Counted from the first letter of the stretch, positions 36,908 to 46,177 are shown. The stretch: 64,000 nt of DNA from Stella humosa (GCF_006738645.1 NZ_AP019700.1:2430001-2494000), one strand, 5' to 3'. Numbers and translations: made by a program. Notes: a model not told the origin generated them from the sequence alone.

Positions 36908-38428
36908 TCAAGTGGACAATCGTTCTTTTCGGAACAGCCCGACGATCCGCCGCTGCATGCCCGGTATCGACCACAGGATGGCCGCCAGGGTCAGCAGCGC
37001 CAGGGCCGCACTGATCGGCCGGGTGAAGAAGGGCGTCGGGTCGCCGCCGGTCAGCGACAGGCCGCGCAGCAGGTTCTTGTCGAGCAGTTCGCCCAGCACG
37101 AGGCCGAGGATCAGCGGCGCCATCGGGAAGTTCAGCAGGCGCATGCCGAAGCCGATCATGCCGAAGGCCAGCATGACGTAGATGTCGAACACCCGCGACG
37201 TGATGGCGAACGCGCCGACGGTGCAGAGCACGAAGACGATCGGCATCAGCTTTTCCCGCGGCACCAGCAGGATCCAGAGCAGCGGGCGCACCAGCGTCAG
37301 GCCGAAGAACAGCTTCATCATGTCGGCCATCACCAGCATGGCGACGATCTGGTAGACGAACTCCGGCTGGGTCACCATCAGCATGGGGCCGGGGTTCACG
37401 TTGTGGATCAGCATCGCCGCGAGCAGGACGGCGGCCGGCGCCGAGCCCGGCACGGCCAGGGTCAGCACGGGAATGATGGCGCCCGGCACGCAGGCGCTTT
37501 CCCCCGTTTCGGCCGCCATCAGCCCCTCGACGGAGCCCTTGCCGTACTTGTGCTTCTCCTTGCTGGCGCGGCGGGCGGCGGCATAGGAGGTCCAGGCGGC
37601 GGTATCCTCGCCCAGCCCCGGCAGCACGCCGATGAAGGTGCCGATGGCGCCCGATCGCAGGATCGTACGCCAGTACTGCAGCACGTCGGCGATGCGCGGG
37701 ATGACGGAATCGATCTTGTTGGAGACGGCCTTGAAGGCCGGGCCGCTCATGACGTGCAGCACCTCGGCGACGCCGAAGGCGCCGACCAGCGCCGGCAGCA
37801 GGCCAATGCCGCCCGCCAGGTCGACGGTGCCAAAGGCGAAGCGCGGATAGGCGTGCACCGTCTCCTGGCCGATGGTGGCCACGAACAGGCCGAAGAATCC
37901 GGCGATGTAGCCTTTCAGCGCGTCCCCGCCTGACAGCGAGCCGGCGATGACGATGCCGAAGACCGCCACCCAGAAGAACTCGTAGGAGCCGAAGGAGAGC
38001 GACATCTCGCCCAAGGTCGGCGTGAATATGGCCACGCACAGCGTGCCGAACAGCGTGCCCAGCCACGAGCCCGCGGTCGAGATGCCCATGGCGCGCCCGG
38101 CCATGCCCTGGCGCGCCAGCGGGAAGCCGTCCAGTGTCGAGCAGGCGCTGGCCGGCGTTCCCGGGATGTTGAGCAGGATGGCGCTGCGGCTGCCGCCATA
38201 GATCGCGCCGACATAGACGCAGATCAGGATCAGAATCGCCGAGTTGGGTGCCATCGTGTAGGTCAGCGTCGTCATCAGGGCGACGCCCATGGTGGCGGTC
38301 AGCCCCGGCAGCGCGCCGACGATGATGCCGAGCAGGGTGGCCCAGAAGACGTTGAAGAGGGTGCTGCCGTTGGCGAAGCCGGCGAAGGCGTTGCCCAGCA
38401 TGGCGAGATTGTCGAGCATCGCGGGCAA
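36908..38428 (-). CDS. tctA: Tripartite tricarboxylate transporter, large permease TctA
   Basis: 506 residues with about 11-12 transmembrane helices. It is the main translocation subunit of a TTT-family, Na+- or H+-coupled importer. Landmarks: GALPGLTATMGVALMTTLTY in part, GSRSAILLNIPGTPAS, and the later repeat GVLPGLGEDTAAWTSYA, which together give the inverted-repeat Asn/Pro/Gly motifs of the family. It ends a tctC-tctB-tctA operon on the minus strand, 19 bp after tctB. Confidence 0.93.
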   Translation of the reverse strand: MPAMLDNLAMLGNAFAGFANGSTLFNVFWATLLGIIVGALPGLTATMGVALMTTLTYTMAPNSAILILICVYVGAIYGGSRSAILLNIPGTPASACSTLDGFPLARQGMAGRAMGISTAGSWLGTLFGTLCVAIFTPTLGEMSLSFGSYEFFWVAVFGIVIAGSLSGGDALKGYIAGFFGLFVATIGQETVHAYPRFAFGTVDLAGGIGLLPALVGAFGVAEVLHVMSGPAFKAVSNKIDSVIPRIADVLQYWRTILRSGAIGTFIGVLPGLGEDTAAWTSYAAARRASKEKHKYGKGSVEGLMAAETGESACVPGAIIPVLTLAVPGSAPAAVLLAAMLIHNVNPGPMLMVTQPEFVYQIVAMLVMADMMKLFFGLTLVRPLLWILLVPREKLMPIVFVLCTVGAFAITSRVFDIYVMLAFGMIGFGMRLLNFPMAPLILGLVLGELLDKNLLRGLSLTGGDPTPFFTRPISAALALLTLAAILWSIPGMQRRIVGLFRKERLST

Positions 38429-38447
38429 GCCCCGGTCTGAGTACGGG

Positions 38448-39002
38448 TCAGGGAAGGCGGACGAGGAAGAGCTTCTCGAAGACCAGCGTGACGGCGATCC
38501 CGGTCGCCACCCCCAGCGCCACCGCGATGGCGACGCGGCGCACCCGGCGCGCGGTGGATTCGTCCTGCCATTCGAAGAGCAGGATGAAGCCGGTGACGAA
38601 TAGCGTCACCGCCAGCCAGAACGGCATGCGGCCGATCAGGCCGATGGAGAAGACCAGGCAGATGGCGACGGCCGCCGCCAGCCGCGAGACGCTGGAATGG
38701 GTGAAGCCGGTCGTCGACGGCACATAGCCGCCGCCCGGCCGCAGCGCCCCGCGCACGATCGAGCGCGCGGCCAGCGCAATGCCCAGGATCGCCAGCACGA
38801 TGCCGTAGAAGCCGGGCACGATGCCGGGCGCGGTGAAGGGGTCGCCGCCGCGATCGGTGAAGGTCGGCATGTCGAGCGCCAGCCGTATGACCGTCAGGGC
38901 CGCGGCTAGAACGACGATCGCGGTCATGAGGTCGGTGCGCGGCGCCGGCTCCGGCCGGATATGGTCGGTCGGCACGGGGGCGTCGTCGCTCGCGTCGGTC
39001 AT
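38448..39002 (-). CDS. tctB: Tripartite tricarboxylate transporter, small permease TctB
   Basis: 184 residues. After a hydrophilic start come four transmembrane helices (about residues 25-43, 63-80, 108-142 as two, 158-178). The first loop DRGGDPFTAPGIVPGFYGIVL is the usual TctB pattern around the first two helices. It is between the binding protein and TctA in the operon. Confidence 0.88.
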   Translation of the reverse strand: MTDASDDAPVPTDHIRPEPAPRTDLMTAIVVLAAALTVIRLALDMPTFTDRGGDPFTAPGIVPGFYGIVLAILGIALAARSIVRGALRPGGGYVPSTTGFTHSSVSRLAAAVAICLVFSIGLIGRMPFWLAVTLFVTGFILLFEWQDESTARRVRRVAIAVALGVATGIAVTLVFEKLFLVRLP

Positions 39003-39040
39003 CGCCTGCCAGCCTGTTTATCGAGGGGATGCAAAGAGAA

Positions 39041-39065
39041 GGGGCCGCCCTGCAAGAGCGGCCCC
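39041..39065 (-). terminator. Hairpin between tctC and tctB
   Basis: GGGGCCGC (39041-39048) pairs exactly with GCGGCCCC (39058-39065) around a 9-nt loop. On the transcribed minus strand TTCTCTTTG follows. It is 16 bp past the tctC stop and 39 bp before the tctB start, so it could partly end transcription or protect the tctC message. Confidence 0.55.
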
Positions 39066-39080
39066 GGACCGGTCTGGCGG

Positions 39081-40094
39081 CTATTTCAGCCGCTCGATGC
39101 CAAGCGTATCCGGCGAGACCTTGGCCTTGCCGCCGTCGAAATAGAGCCAGGCGGTCTGGCGCACCATCTTGAAGGCTTCGTCATGGGCCTTCTGGCTGTG
39201 GATCGGGGCGAAGATGGCGCTGCGCTGGGCGGCATAGCGCTTCAGCACGTCCGAGTTGGCGATCTTCTTGTCCCAGGCCATCTGCATCGACTTCAGCACC
39301 GGCTCGGGCAGGCCCTTGGGCGCCCAGATGCCGAAGTAGTTCACCGGGGCGGCCATGTTGGGCAGCCACTTGGTGATCGGCGGGATCTCGCCATAGCCCT
39401 CCAGCGTGACCGGCTGCTCGCTGAGGACGACCAGCGGCTTCAGCCGCTTGCCGCGGATCATCTCGGTCATCTCGACGAGGAGCTGCGAGACCGCCGGCAC
39501 CTCGCCCGACACGGCCGCGATCACTGCCGGGTTGCCGCCGTCATAGGTGACGTGGCGATAGTTGATGCCGGACGCGGCCTTGATCGATTCCATCATGTTG
39601 TGGCCGGCCGAGGAGAGCCCCGCCGTGGAGACCGCGACCGGCGTGCCGCCCGACTTCATCGCCGCCAGCAGGTCGCCGAAATCCTTGTAGGGCGCATTGG
39701 CGTTGGCCGAGATGGCCGAGACGTTGGCGACGGCGAAGAATAGGTTCCAGTCCTGCAGGCCAGTATCGAGCATGCCCAGGACGCGATAGGTGCCGACGTC
39801 GGACGCCGCACCGGCGGCCCAGGTGTAGCCATCCTTGGCCGCTTCCATCGCGTTCTTGGTGCCGATCGACCCGGACGCGCCTGGCTGGTTAACCACCACG
39901 AACTTCTGCTTCAGTTCGGCCTCCAGCTCGGAGGCGACGATGCGCGCCATCTGGTCGGTCGAACCGCCGGCCGCCCACGGCACGATGATCGTCACCGGGC
40001 GGTCCGGCTTCCAGGGATAGTCCTGCGCCTGGGCCGCGTGGATCGACAGGGCGGCGGCGATTGCCGCACCCGCCCATCGGAAAAAGCTGGACAT
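39081..40094 (-). CDS. tctC: Tripartite tricarboxylate transporter binding protein (TctC/Bug)
   Basis: 337 residues. A signal peptide ends SIHAAQAQ, so it is periplasmic. The Bug-family pattern is DYPWKPDRPVTIIVPWAAGGSTDQMAR, in part, VNQPGASGSIGTKNAMEAAKDGYTW in part, and GGNPAVIAAVSGEVPAV. Family members bind carboxylates or similar small acids. ATG at 40094 places the signal correctly. It is divergent from the oxidoreductase operon, with 81 bp between them. Confidence 0.92.
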   Translation of the reverse strand: MSSFFRWAGAAIAAALSIHAAQAQDYPWKPDRPVTIIVPWAAGGSTDQMARIVASELEAELKQKFVVVNQPGASGSIGTKNAMEAAKDGYTWAAGAASDVGTYRVLGMLDTGLQDWNLFFAVANVSAISANANAPYKDFGDLLAAMKSGGTPVAVSTAGLSSAGHNMMESIKAASGINYRHVTYDGGNPAVIAAVSGEVPAVSQLLVEMTEMIRGKRLKPLVVLSEQPVTLEGYGEIPPITKWLPNMAAPVNYFGIWAPKGLPEPVLKSMQMAWDKKIANSDVLKRYAAQRSAIFAPIHSQKAHDEAFKMVRQTAWLYFDGGKAKVSPDTLGIERLK

Positions 40095-40175
40095 GAGTGG
40101 CCTCCCCAAAGGCATCGTTGAGCCCGTGATCGTTCCGTTCCTTTGCCCCGGCCGTCAAGCCGCTTCGCCCCTACC

Positions 40176-41207
40176 ATGACGGGCGAAATCCGAATCCTCC
40201 AGGTCGGCTATGGCGCGTTCGGGGCGACGCACCTCGACGCCTGGTCCGGGCTGCTGCCGGCCGCGGCCATCACCGTGGCCGACCCCCGGCCGGACGCGCG
40301 CGCGGCCGCGGCGGCGCGCCTGCCGGGGATCACGACGGTGGCCGACTGGCGGCCGGCGCTGGCCGATGCCGATGCCGTCGACATCCTGACGCCGACCGAC
40401 AGCCATCACGCGATAGCGGGGGCCGCCATCGACCGCGGCCGCCATGTCTTCGTCGAGAAGCCGGTGACGACCGACGCGGAGGAGGCGCGCGACCTCCTGC
40501 GGCGGGCGGGTGCCGCGGCCGTCGTCGTGCAGGCCGGCCTCTACTTCCGCTTCCACCCCAAGGCGCGCGCGGCCCGGCGGCTGGTGGGCGAGGGCGCGGT
40601 CGGCCGGCTGCGCTTCCTCCAGGGCAAGTTCGCCGGCTTCAAGCGTGCCCGCGGCGATTCCGGCGCCTTGTTGAACGACGCCGTGCATTTCATCGATCTG
40701 TTCGGCTGGCTGGCGGGCGAGCGGCCGGCCACCGTCCATGCGGTGACGCGGGACCATTTCGGCCGCGGCTTCGAGGACTTGGCGCTGGTGACGCTGACCT
40801 ACCCGTCGGGCATTGTCGCCCATGTCGCGACCGGCTATGTGCAGCCGGGCCGCTGGCCGGACACGGTTGTGCCGGGCGCCATCACGTCCAAGGAGATCCA
40901 GGTGAGCGGCAGCGAAGGGGCGATCGAGGTCGACTTCGCGGCCGAGACCATGGTCCATCACCGCGTCCGCCACGAACTGTCCGACGGGCTGTGGCGGCCG
41001 GTCTACGGCCGGAGCGGTCCGATGGACGTCCCGGCAGCCGATCCGGTCGCCGTCGTCCGGGCGGAGCTTTCCCACTTCCTCCATTGCATCGCCACCGGTG
41101 CAGCGCCCGATGCGGGGCTGGCCGAATGCGGTGTCGACCTGGCCCTCGTGCTCGACGCCGCCCGGCGCTCGGCCGCCGAGGGCGCCGTCATAAGGATCGA
41201 TCCATGA
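40176..41207 (+). CDS. Gfo/Idh/MocA family oxidoreductase
   Basis: 343 residues. An N-terminal Rossmann domain (ILQVGYGAFGATHLDAW, then ADAVDILTPTDSHH and the dinucleotide-site HVFVEKPVTTDAEEA) is followed by the catalytic alpha/beta domain with NDAVHFIDLFGWLAGE. Members oxidise sugars, inositols or amino-sugar derivatives with NAD(P). It starts an operon and is ATGA-coupled to the TIM-barrel gene. Substrate unknown. Confidence 0.88.
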   Translation: MTGEIRILQVGYGAFGATHLDAWSGLLPAAAITVADPRPDARAAAAARLPGITTVADWRPALADADAVDILTPTDSHHAIAGAAIDRGRHVFVEKPVTTDAEEARDLLRRAGAAAVVVQAGLYFRFHPKARAARRLVGEGAVGRLRFLQGKFAGFKRARGDSGALLNDAVHFIDLFGWLAGERPATVHAVTRDHFGRGFEDLALVTLTYPSGIVAHVATGYVQPGRWPDTVVPGAITSKEIQVSGSEGAIEVDFAAETMVHHRVRHELSDGLWRPVYGRSGPMDVPAADPVAVVRAELSHFLHCIATGAAPDAGLAECGVDLALVLDAARRSAAEGAVIRIDP

Positions 41208-42061
41208 GCCGGATGCGCCTGTCGCTGTGCAACGAGGTCATCGGCGAGCTGCCGTTCGAGCGGCAATGCGCGCTGGCGGCCGAGCTCGGCTATGACGGGC
41301 TGGAGGTGGCGCCCTTCACCTTCGGCGACGAGCCGCATCTTATGTCGGCCGAGACGCGGGCCGGGATCCGGCGGGCGGCCGCCGCCGCGGGCGTGCGGGT
41401 GTCTGGCCTGCATTGGCTGCTGGTGAAGCCGGCCGGCCTGTCGCTGACCAGCCCGGACGCCGCCCTCCGGGCGCGCACGACCGACGTGCTGTGCCGGCTG
41501 GTGGCGCTGTGCGCCGAACTGGAGGGGGATGTGCTGGTGCACGGCTCGCCCGTGCAGCGCCGCCTGCCGGATGGGCCGGAAGCGGCCGCGGCGCGTGGCT
41601 GGGCGATCGACGCCCTGGCCCGGGTCGGCGAGGCAGCGGCGGCGGCCGGCGTCGTCTACTGCCTGGAGCCGCTGTCGCCGCGCGAGACCAATTTCGTGAA
41701 CACGGTGGCCGAGGCGGCCGGGATCGTCCAGGCGATCGGCAACCCGGCGCTGCGCACCATGATCGATTGCAGCGCCGCCGGCCTGGCCGAGGCCGAGCCG
41801 GTGGCGGACCTGATCGACCGCTGGCTGCCGACCGGACTGGTGGCGCACGTCCAGGTGAACGACCGCAACCGCCGCGGGCCGGGGCAGGGGGATGAAGCCT
41901 TCGCGCCGATCCTGGCGGCCCTGGCACGCCAGGACTATCGCGGCTGGGTGGCGGTCGAGCCGTTCGACTATGTGCCGGACGGGCCGGGGTCGGCGGCCAG
42001 GGCGGCCGGGTATCTGCGCGGGATCGAGGAAGCGCTGGCATGGCGGGGGGCGGAGCGATGA
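41204..42061 (+). CDS. Sugar-phosphate isomerase/epimerase-type TIM barrel protein
   Basis: 285 residues. Xylose-isomerase-like TIM barrel of the AP endonuclease family 2 group. Visible motifs: LAAELGYDGLEVAPF near 30, CLEPLSPRETNFVNT with the metal Glu near 156, MIDCSAAGLAE, HVQVNDRNRRGPGQGD and VAVEPFDYVPDG at the end with the last metal Glu. Its ATG overlaps the oxidoreductase stop and its own stop overlaps the next start, so the three genes are one translational unit. Confidence 0.86.
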   Translation: MSRMRLSLCNEVIGELPFERQCALAAELGYDGLEVAPFTFGDEPHLMSAETRAGIRRAAAAAGVRVSGLHWLLVKPAGLSLTSPDAALRARTTDVLCRLVALCAELEGDVLVHGSPVQRRLPDGPEAAAARGWAIDALARVGEAAAAAGVVYCLEPLSPRETNFVNTVAEAAGIVQAIGNPALRTMIDCSAAGLAEAEPVADLIDRWLPTGLVAHVQVNDRNRRGPGQGDEAFAPILAALARQDYRGWVAVEPFDYVPDGPGSAARAAGYLRGIEEALAWRGAER

Positions 42062-43521
42062 TCGGGGCGATGAACCGGGTCGGCATCAATGCCGAGGCGA
42101 TCACGGTCGAGGCGGTGGACCTTTTCGAGTGGCCCTATCGCCTGCGGCTGCCGTTCCGCTTCGGCGTCATCACGGTCACCCATGGCCGCCAGGCGGTCGT
42201 GCGCGTGCGCATACGCCTGGCCGACGGCCGCAGTGCCGAGGGCATGGCGGCCGAGGCGCTGGCCGCCAAGTGGTTCGACAAAAGCCCGGAGTTGAGCGAC
42301 GCGCAGAACCTGGAGCAACTGCGCGCCGCGCTCGAGATCGCGACCGGCCTTTACCGGTCGAGCGGCCCAAAGACGCCGTTCCGCATGTTCGCCGACCACT
42401 ATGTCGAGCAGCAGCAGGAAGGCGCCCGTCGCCGCCTGCCGCCCTTGGTCGCAAGCTATGGTCCGGCGCTGCTGGACCGCGCCATCGCCGATGCGCTCGC
42501 CCGTGCCCGTGGCGTCAATTTCTACGAGGCGGTGCGCAGCAACCTGCTGGGGATCGAGGGCCACGCCGTGGCGCCGGACCTGGCGGGCTTCGCGCTGGCG
42601 CCCTTCCTGCGCTCGCTGGTGCCGTCCGACCGCATCCATGTCCGCCACACGGTGGGCCTGGTCGACCCGATCACGGCCGCCGACCAGACTGCTGAAACCC
42701 GGGTCGAGGATGGCTTGCCGGAGACGCTGGAGGAGGTGGTCGCCACCTACGGCCACCGCTACTACAAGCTGAAGGTGGGCGGCAACGTCGCGGCCGACGT
42801 CGACCGGCTGGCGCGCATTGCCGGCGTGCTCGACCTTCAGCGGCACGACTATGCCGTCTCGCTGGACGGCAACGAGCAGTACGCCGACGAGGAAGCGGTG
42901 CTGGAACTGTGGCGGGCGATGGAAGCCGAGCCGCGCCTGCGCCGGCTGGTCGCCTCGATCCTCTATGTGGAACAGCCGATCAAGCGGCAGAACGCGCTGT
43001 CGGCCCCGGTGACGGCGCTGGGTGCCGCCCGGCCGGTGATCCTGGACGAGTCCGACGGCGACCTGGAATCCTTCCCCACGGGGCGGCGGCTCGGCTATCG
43101 CGGCGTCTCGTCGAAGAACTGCAAGGGCTTCTACAAGTCGATCCTGAACCTCGCCCGCTGCCAGATGTGGAACGCGGCCGAGGGCGACGGCACCTACTTC
43201 ATGTCGGCAGAGGACCTGACGACCCAGGCCGGCCTGTCGGTGCAGCAGGACCTGGCGCTGGTGAACCTGCTGGGCCTCGGCCATGTCGAGCGCAACGGCC
43301 ACCACTTCATCGACGGCTTCGCCGGCCGCCCCGACGGCGAGGCACAGACCTTCCTGGCCGCCCATCCCGACCTCTATGCCGACCAGTCCGGCCGCGTCCG
43401 CATGCGCATCAAGGACGGCGAGGCGATGATCGGCTCGCTCGCCTGCCCGGGCTTTGCCACCGCGGCGTTCCCCTCGGTGGAGGCGATGGAGGGGATGAAG
43501 AAGGCGGACTGGCCTGGGTGA
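42058..43521 (+). CDS. Enolase-superfamily enzyme (mandelate racemase/MLE-like), long form
   Basis: 487 residues, longer than the usual 360-440. The C-terminal barrel has the K-x-K pair Lys237/Lys239 (YYKLKVGG), metal ligands Asp270 (SLDGNEQY), Glu305 (VEQPI) and Glu331 or Asp330 (LDESD), and Lys353 (VSSKNCKG), the second base of the MLE type. The extra length lies in the N-terminal capping region and a C-terminal extension with HHFIDGFAGRPDGEAQ. The reaction is probably proton abstraction beside a carboxylate; the substrate is unknown. It closes the ATGA-linked three-gene operon. Confidence 0.82.
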   Translation: MIGAMNRVGINAEAITVEAVDLFEWPYRLRLPFRFGVITVTHGRQAVVRVRIRLADGRSAEGMAAEALAAKWFDKSPELSDAQNLEQLRAALEIATGLYRSSGPKTPFRMFADHYVEQQQEGARRRLPPLVASYGPALLDRAIADALARARGVNFYEAVRSNLLGIEGHAVAPDLAGFALAPFLRSLVPSDRIHVRHTVGLVDPITAADQTAETRVEDGLPETLEEVVATYGHRYYKLKVGGNVAADVDRLARIAGVLDLQRHDYAVSLDGNEQYADEEAVLELWRAMEAEPRLRRLVASILYVEQPIKRQNALSAPVTALGAARPVILDESDGDLESFPTGRRLGYRGVSSKNCKGFYKSILNLARCQMWNAAEGDGTYFMSAEDLTTQAGLSVQQDLALVNLLGLGHVERNGHHFIDGFAGRPDGEAQTFLAAHPDLYADQSGRVRMRIKDGEAMIGSLACPGFATAAFPSVEAMEGMKKADWPG

Positions 43522-43565
43522 GGGTGGTTGGCGGTGCTACCTGAAGCGGCGACGTTGCATCGGTC

Positions 43566-44498
43566 TCAATCCCAAGGCGCCTTGGCCCCATCCGCCAGGA
43601 ACGCGATCTGCGCCCCCAGCGCCGGGCCGCCATCGACCAGCATGGCGCCACCGGTGTCGGTGAAGGCGATGCGGCCGGCGGTCAGGTGCTGGCGGGTGGC
43701 TGCCGGGTCGGCGACCGCCAGCGCATAGGCGGCCATGCAGGGAATGGCGGGGATGGGGGCGGACAGCAGGCGCTGGCAGCGCTCCTGGTCGGCGATGACC
43801 AGGGCGCCGCGGTCGAACGCGAGCACCCAGGCGCCGTCGTCGCGCTGGCGGACGGGCTGGCCGGTGAAGCGGGCATAGCGCTCCGCCGCCTCTTCCGGGT
43901 CGTCCGAGGCGATCAGGATGGAGCGCAGGCCGATGGCGCCGTTGGCATGGTCGAGCCAGCGGCCCTGCCACATGTTCTCGGGCGTCAGGTGGTGGCAGAA
44001 CTGCACGCGACCTTCGGGCATGGCGTCGGCGCCAACGCGCAGGACGCGGAAGCGGACATGGCCGGGGGTGCCGGCCTCGGTCTCGATCTCGCGTTCCAGC
44101 CGCACGACGGGGAGGGGGGCAAAGCCCGCCCCTTGCAGGCGGGCAGCGGTGGCGTCCGGGTCGGCCAGGCCGAAGGCGATCAGGTGGACGCCGACATAGC
44201 GCGCCATGCCGGCCTGGAGCGTGCGGGCGTTGGGCGTGTCGCCCGTCACCGTCAGGATCTCGATATAGCCCTCGCGCAGCATGATGGTGCGGTTGGCCGT
44301 CCCGGCGGAAACCGGCGGGGCATCGGGCGCGGCCCGCGTCACCTGGTGGGAGAAGGGAGCCATGGTGAAGCCCAGCTCGGCCAGGCGCGCCGATGCCTTG
44401 CGCTCTTCAGGGACCCAGTGGGCGAGGTGGTCGATGACGAAGCGATCGCCGGTCGGAACCTGCTGCGCGGCGATGGTGGCGGCTTCTGCTGGGGTCAT
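43566..44498 (-). CDS. VOC family protein (Glyoxalase_3-like)
   Basis: 310 residues. FVIDHLAHWVPE near residue 20 and VGVHLIAFGLADPDATAARLQGAGF, in part, mark the first vicinal-oxygen-chelate module. NGAIGLRSILIASDDPEEAAERYARFTGQ, in part, marks the second. The MLREGYIEILTVTGD stretch supports the Glyoxalase_3 branch. The reaction is unknown. ATG 44498 is chosen because residues before it do not match the family. It is convergent with the enolase-like gene, 44 bp apart. Confidence 0.82.
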   Translation of the reverse strand: MTPAEAATIAAQQVPTGDRFVIDHLAHWVPEERKASARLAELGFTMAPFSHQVTRAAPDAPPVSAGTANRTIMLREGYIEILTVTGDTPNARTLQAGMARYVGVHLIAFGLADPDATAARLQGAGFAPLPVVRLEREIETEAGTPGHVRFRVLRVGADAMPEGRVQFCHHLTPENMWQGRWLDHANGAIGLRSILIASDDPEEAAERYARFTGQPVRQRDDGAWVLAFDRGALVIADQERCQRLLSAPIPAIPCMAAYALAVADPAATRQHLTAGRIAFTDTGGAMLVDGGPALGAQIAFLADGAKAPWD

Positions 44499-44520
44499 GG
44501 TCCGGCCTCCTGGGCTGGGG

Positions 44521-45345
44521 TCAGCGGGCCTCGTCGGCCAGGGTTGGTTGCAGGCGGCGGTTGCGGGCGCGCCTGCGCCCGGTGACCGCGATGATGGTCG
44601 ATGCGGTGGCGGCCACGCACAAGGCCACGCCCAGGGCCGGCAGCGCACCGAGCGGCATGATCAGCAGGTAGAGCGCGATCAGGTAGGCGACGAAGGACAG
44701 CATGCCGACCGTGCTGGCGAGCAGGGTGGCCGCTGCCGCGCCACCGCCATGGCGGCGATGCATGATGAAGGCAATCGCAGTGAAGGCGGTGGGGAAGCTC
44801 ATCAGGATGCCGGTCGCCCGCGGCCCGATGAGGGCGCTGACGGTGACGACGCCGGCGATGATGCCGCCGGTGATCAGCGCCCGGCCGACCAGCTCCAGGC
44901 CCGAGATGCCGACCGGCCGCGGCGGCGGCTTCAGCCCGGCCGGTCGCGGCACCAGGATGGCGGCGCCGAAGGCCGCCAGCGTGAGCCCCAGCGCCGACCA
45001 GAGCTGGAGGGGCAGGTACTGCACCAGGACTCCCACCCCGCACCACACAAGGAGCGCGCCGCCGACGCTGACGAATGCGCCGAAGTGCACCGCCAGGCGC
45101 GGATAGACGATCAGGAACACGGCGATCGCCGCACTCATGCCCAGCGTGTAGAGGACGCTATCGGCGATGAAACGGTCCTCGGCCTGAAGCGCCAGGAAGA
45201 ACATGCCGGGGCCCGACGAGATCGGCAGGCTGATGATGACGCCGCCCAGCAGCGGCCCGGACCGTTCCGCCACCACCGAGGCGCCGACCACCACCGCCGC
45301 GGTGAGGATCATCTTCACCAGCAGCATGCCGAGTTCGAGGAGCAT
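44521..45345 (-). CDS. Integral membrane protein with two GlpM-like halves
   Basis: 274 residues, about eight hydrophobic helices, ending in a basic tail. The half starting AERSGPLLGGVIISLPISSGP and the half with IGPRATGILMSFPTAF resemble each other, as if a GlpM-sized unit (about 110-130 residues) had been duplicated. GlpM-type proteins are small membrane proteins affecting alginate production in Pseudomonas; whether this one shares that is not known. It is 13 bp after the aspartate dehydrogenase gene. Confidence 0.65.
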   Translation of the reverse strand: MLLELGMLLVKMILTAAVVVGASVVAERSGPLLGGVIISLPISSGPGMFFLALQAEDRFIADSVLYTLGMSAAIAVFLIVYPRLAVHFGAFVSVGGALLVWCGVGVLVQYLPLQLWSALGLTLAAFGAAILVPRPAGLKPPPRPVGISGLELVGRALITGGIIAGVVTVSALIGPRATGILMSFPTAFTAIAFIMHRRHGGGAAAATLLASTVGMLSFVAYLIALYLLIMPLGALPALGVALCVAATASTIIAVTGRRRARNRRLQPTLADEAR

Positions 45346-45358
45346 CGCCGGGGCCGGG

Positions 45359-46177
45359 CTAGCTGCCTACGGTAATCGGGTCGACCAGTCCGCGCAGGGC
45401 CGCCAGGATGCTGGGGGCGACGATGCGGCTGGTGCGCGGGTTGGTGGGCGAGGGGCGGTTGCGGCTGATGAGCGTCAGGCTGGCGTCGTCGGCCTCCACA
45501 TCGACCTGGTGGATGGCACCGGCGATGTCCGGGTCGCAATAGACGGTGACGCGGGTGCGGTCGAAGCCGATGCCGCCGAGGCTGAGGGTGACGGCGACGT
45601 TGAAGTGGCGCGGGAACGAGGCCGCCGCCTCGCCGGCCGTCCCGTCGAACACCTGCACGGCCTTGGCCGGCGGGGTGGAGAAGTCGAAGCCCTTGTTGAT
45701 GATGTAGGGCTCGTGCGCCAGCGAGTTGGGACGCAGCCGCGTCGTGAGCTGGACGCTCTGGATGGTGCCTTCCTTGACGCTGCGGATGATGTCGAGGCCG
45801 GGCAGCGCACCGCTTGCGACCTTGACCTTGCCGCCATGGGTGCGCGCCAGCTCCAGCAGCTCGGGACAGTTCGGCAGGCCGCCGACGCTGACGGCGACCA
45901 GAAGCTTGCCGGCGCCGACGACGGCGCGCGCGATCTCGGGGAAGGCATCGGCCGTGGCGCATTCGACGACGACATCGCAATGGCCGGCCAGTTCCGCCAG
46001 CGGCACGACCCGAATGGCAGCGCTGATGGCAGCGGCATTGCCGGCCGCCTTCTGCAGGTCGGTGGCGCTGACCGCGACCAGGGTCGCTTCGGGAATGGCG
46101 CCGGCCGTCAGGCGGCGGGCGAGGTCCTGGCCGACATTGCCGAAGCCGGCGAGGCCGATGCGCATCGTTTCAGGCAT
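45359..46177 (-). CDS. L-aspartate dehydrogenase-like protein
   Basis: 272 residues. The family oxidises aspartate to iminoaspartate/oxaloacetate with NAD(P). GLAGFGNVGQDLARRL opens the Rossmann domain, VVVECATADAFPEIA and VASGALPGLDIIRS follow, and the domain around the catalytic His is FPRHFNVAVTLSLGGIGFDRT, in part. The C-terminal NPRTSRIVAPSILAALRGL is typical. ATG at 46177 is used; 46165 is possible. Neighbours (SDR, TRAP importer, Asp/Glu racemase-like gene) fit amino-acid catabolism. Confidence 0.86.
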   Translation of the reverse strand: MPETMRIGLAGFGNVGQDLARRLTAGAIPEATLVAVSATDLQKAAGNAAAISAAIRVVPLAELAGHCDVVVECATADAFPEIARAVVGAGKLLVAVSVGGLPNCPELLELARTHGGKVKVASGALPGLDIIRSVKEGTIQSVQLTTRLRPNSLAHEPYIINKGFDFSTPPAKAVQVFDGTAGEAAASFPRHFNVAVTLSLGGIGFDRTRVTVYCDPDIAGAIHQVDVEADDASLTLISRNRPSPTNPRTSRIVAPSILAALRGLVDPITVGS

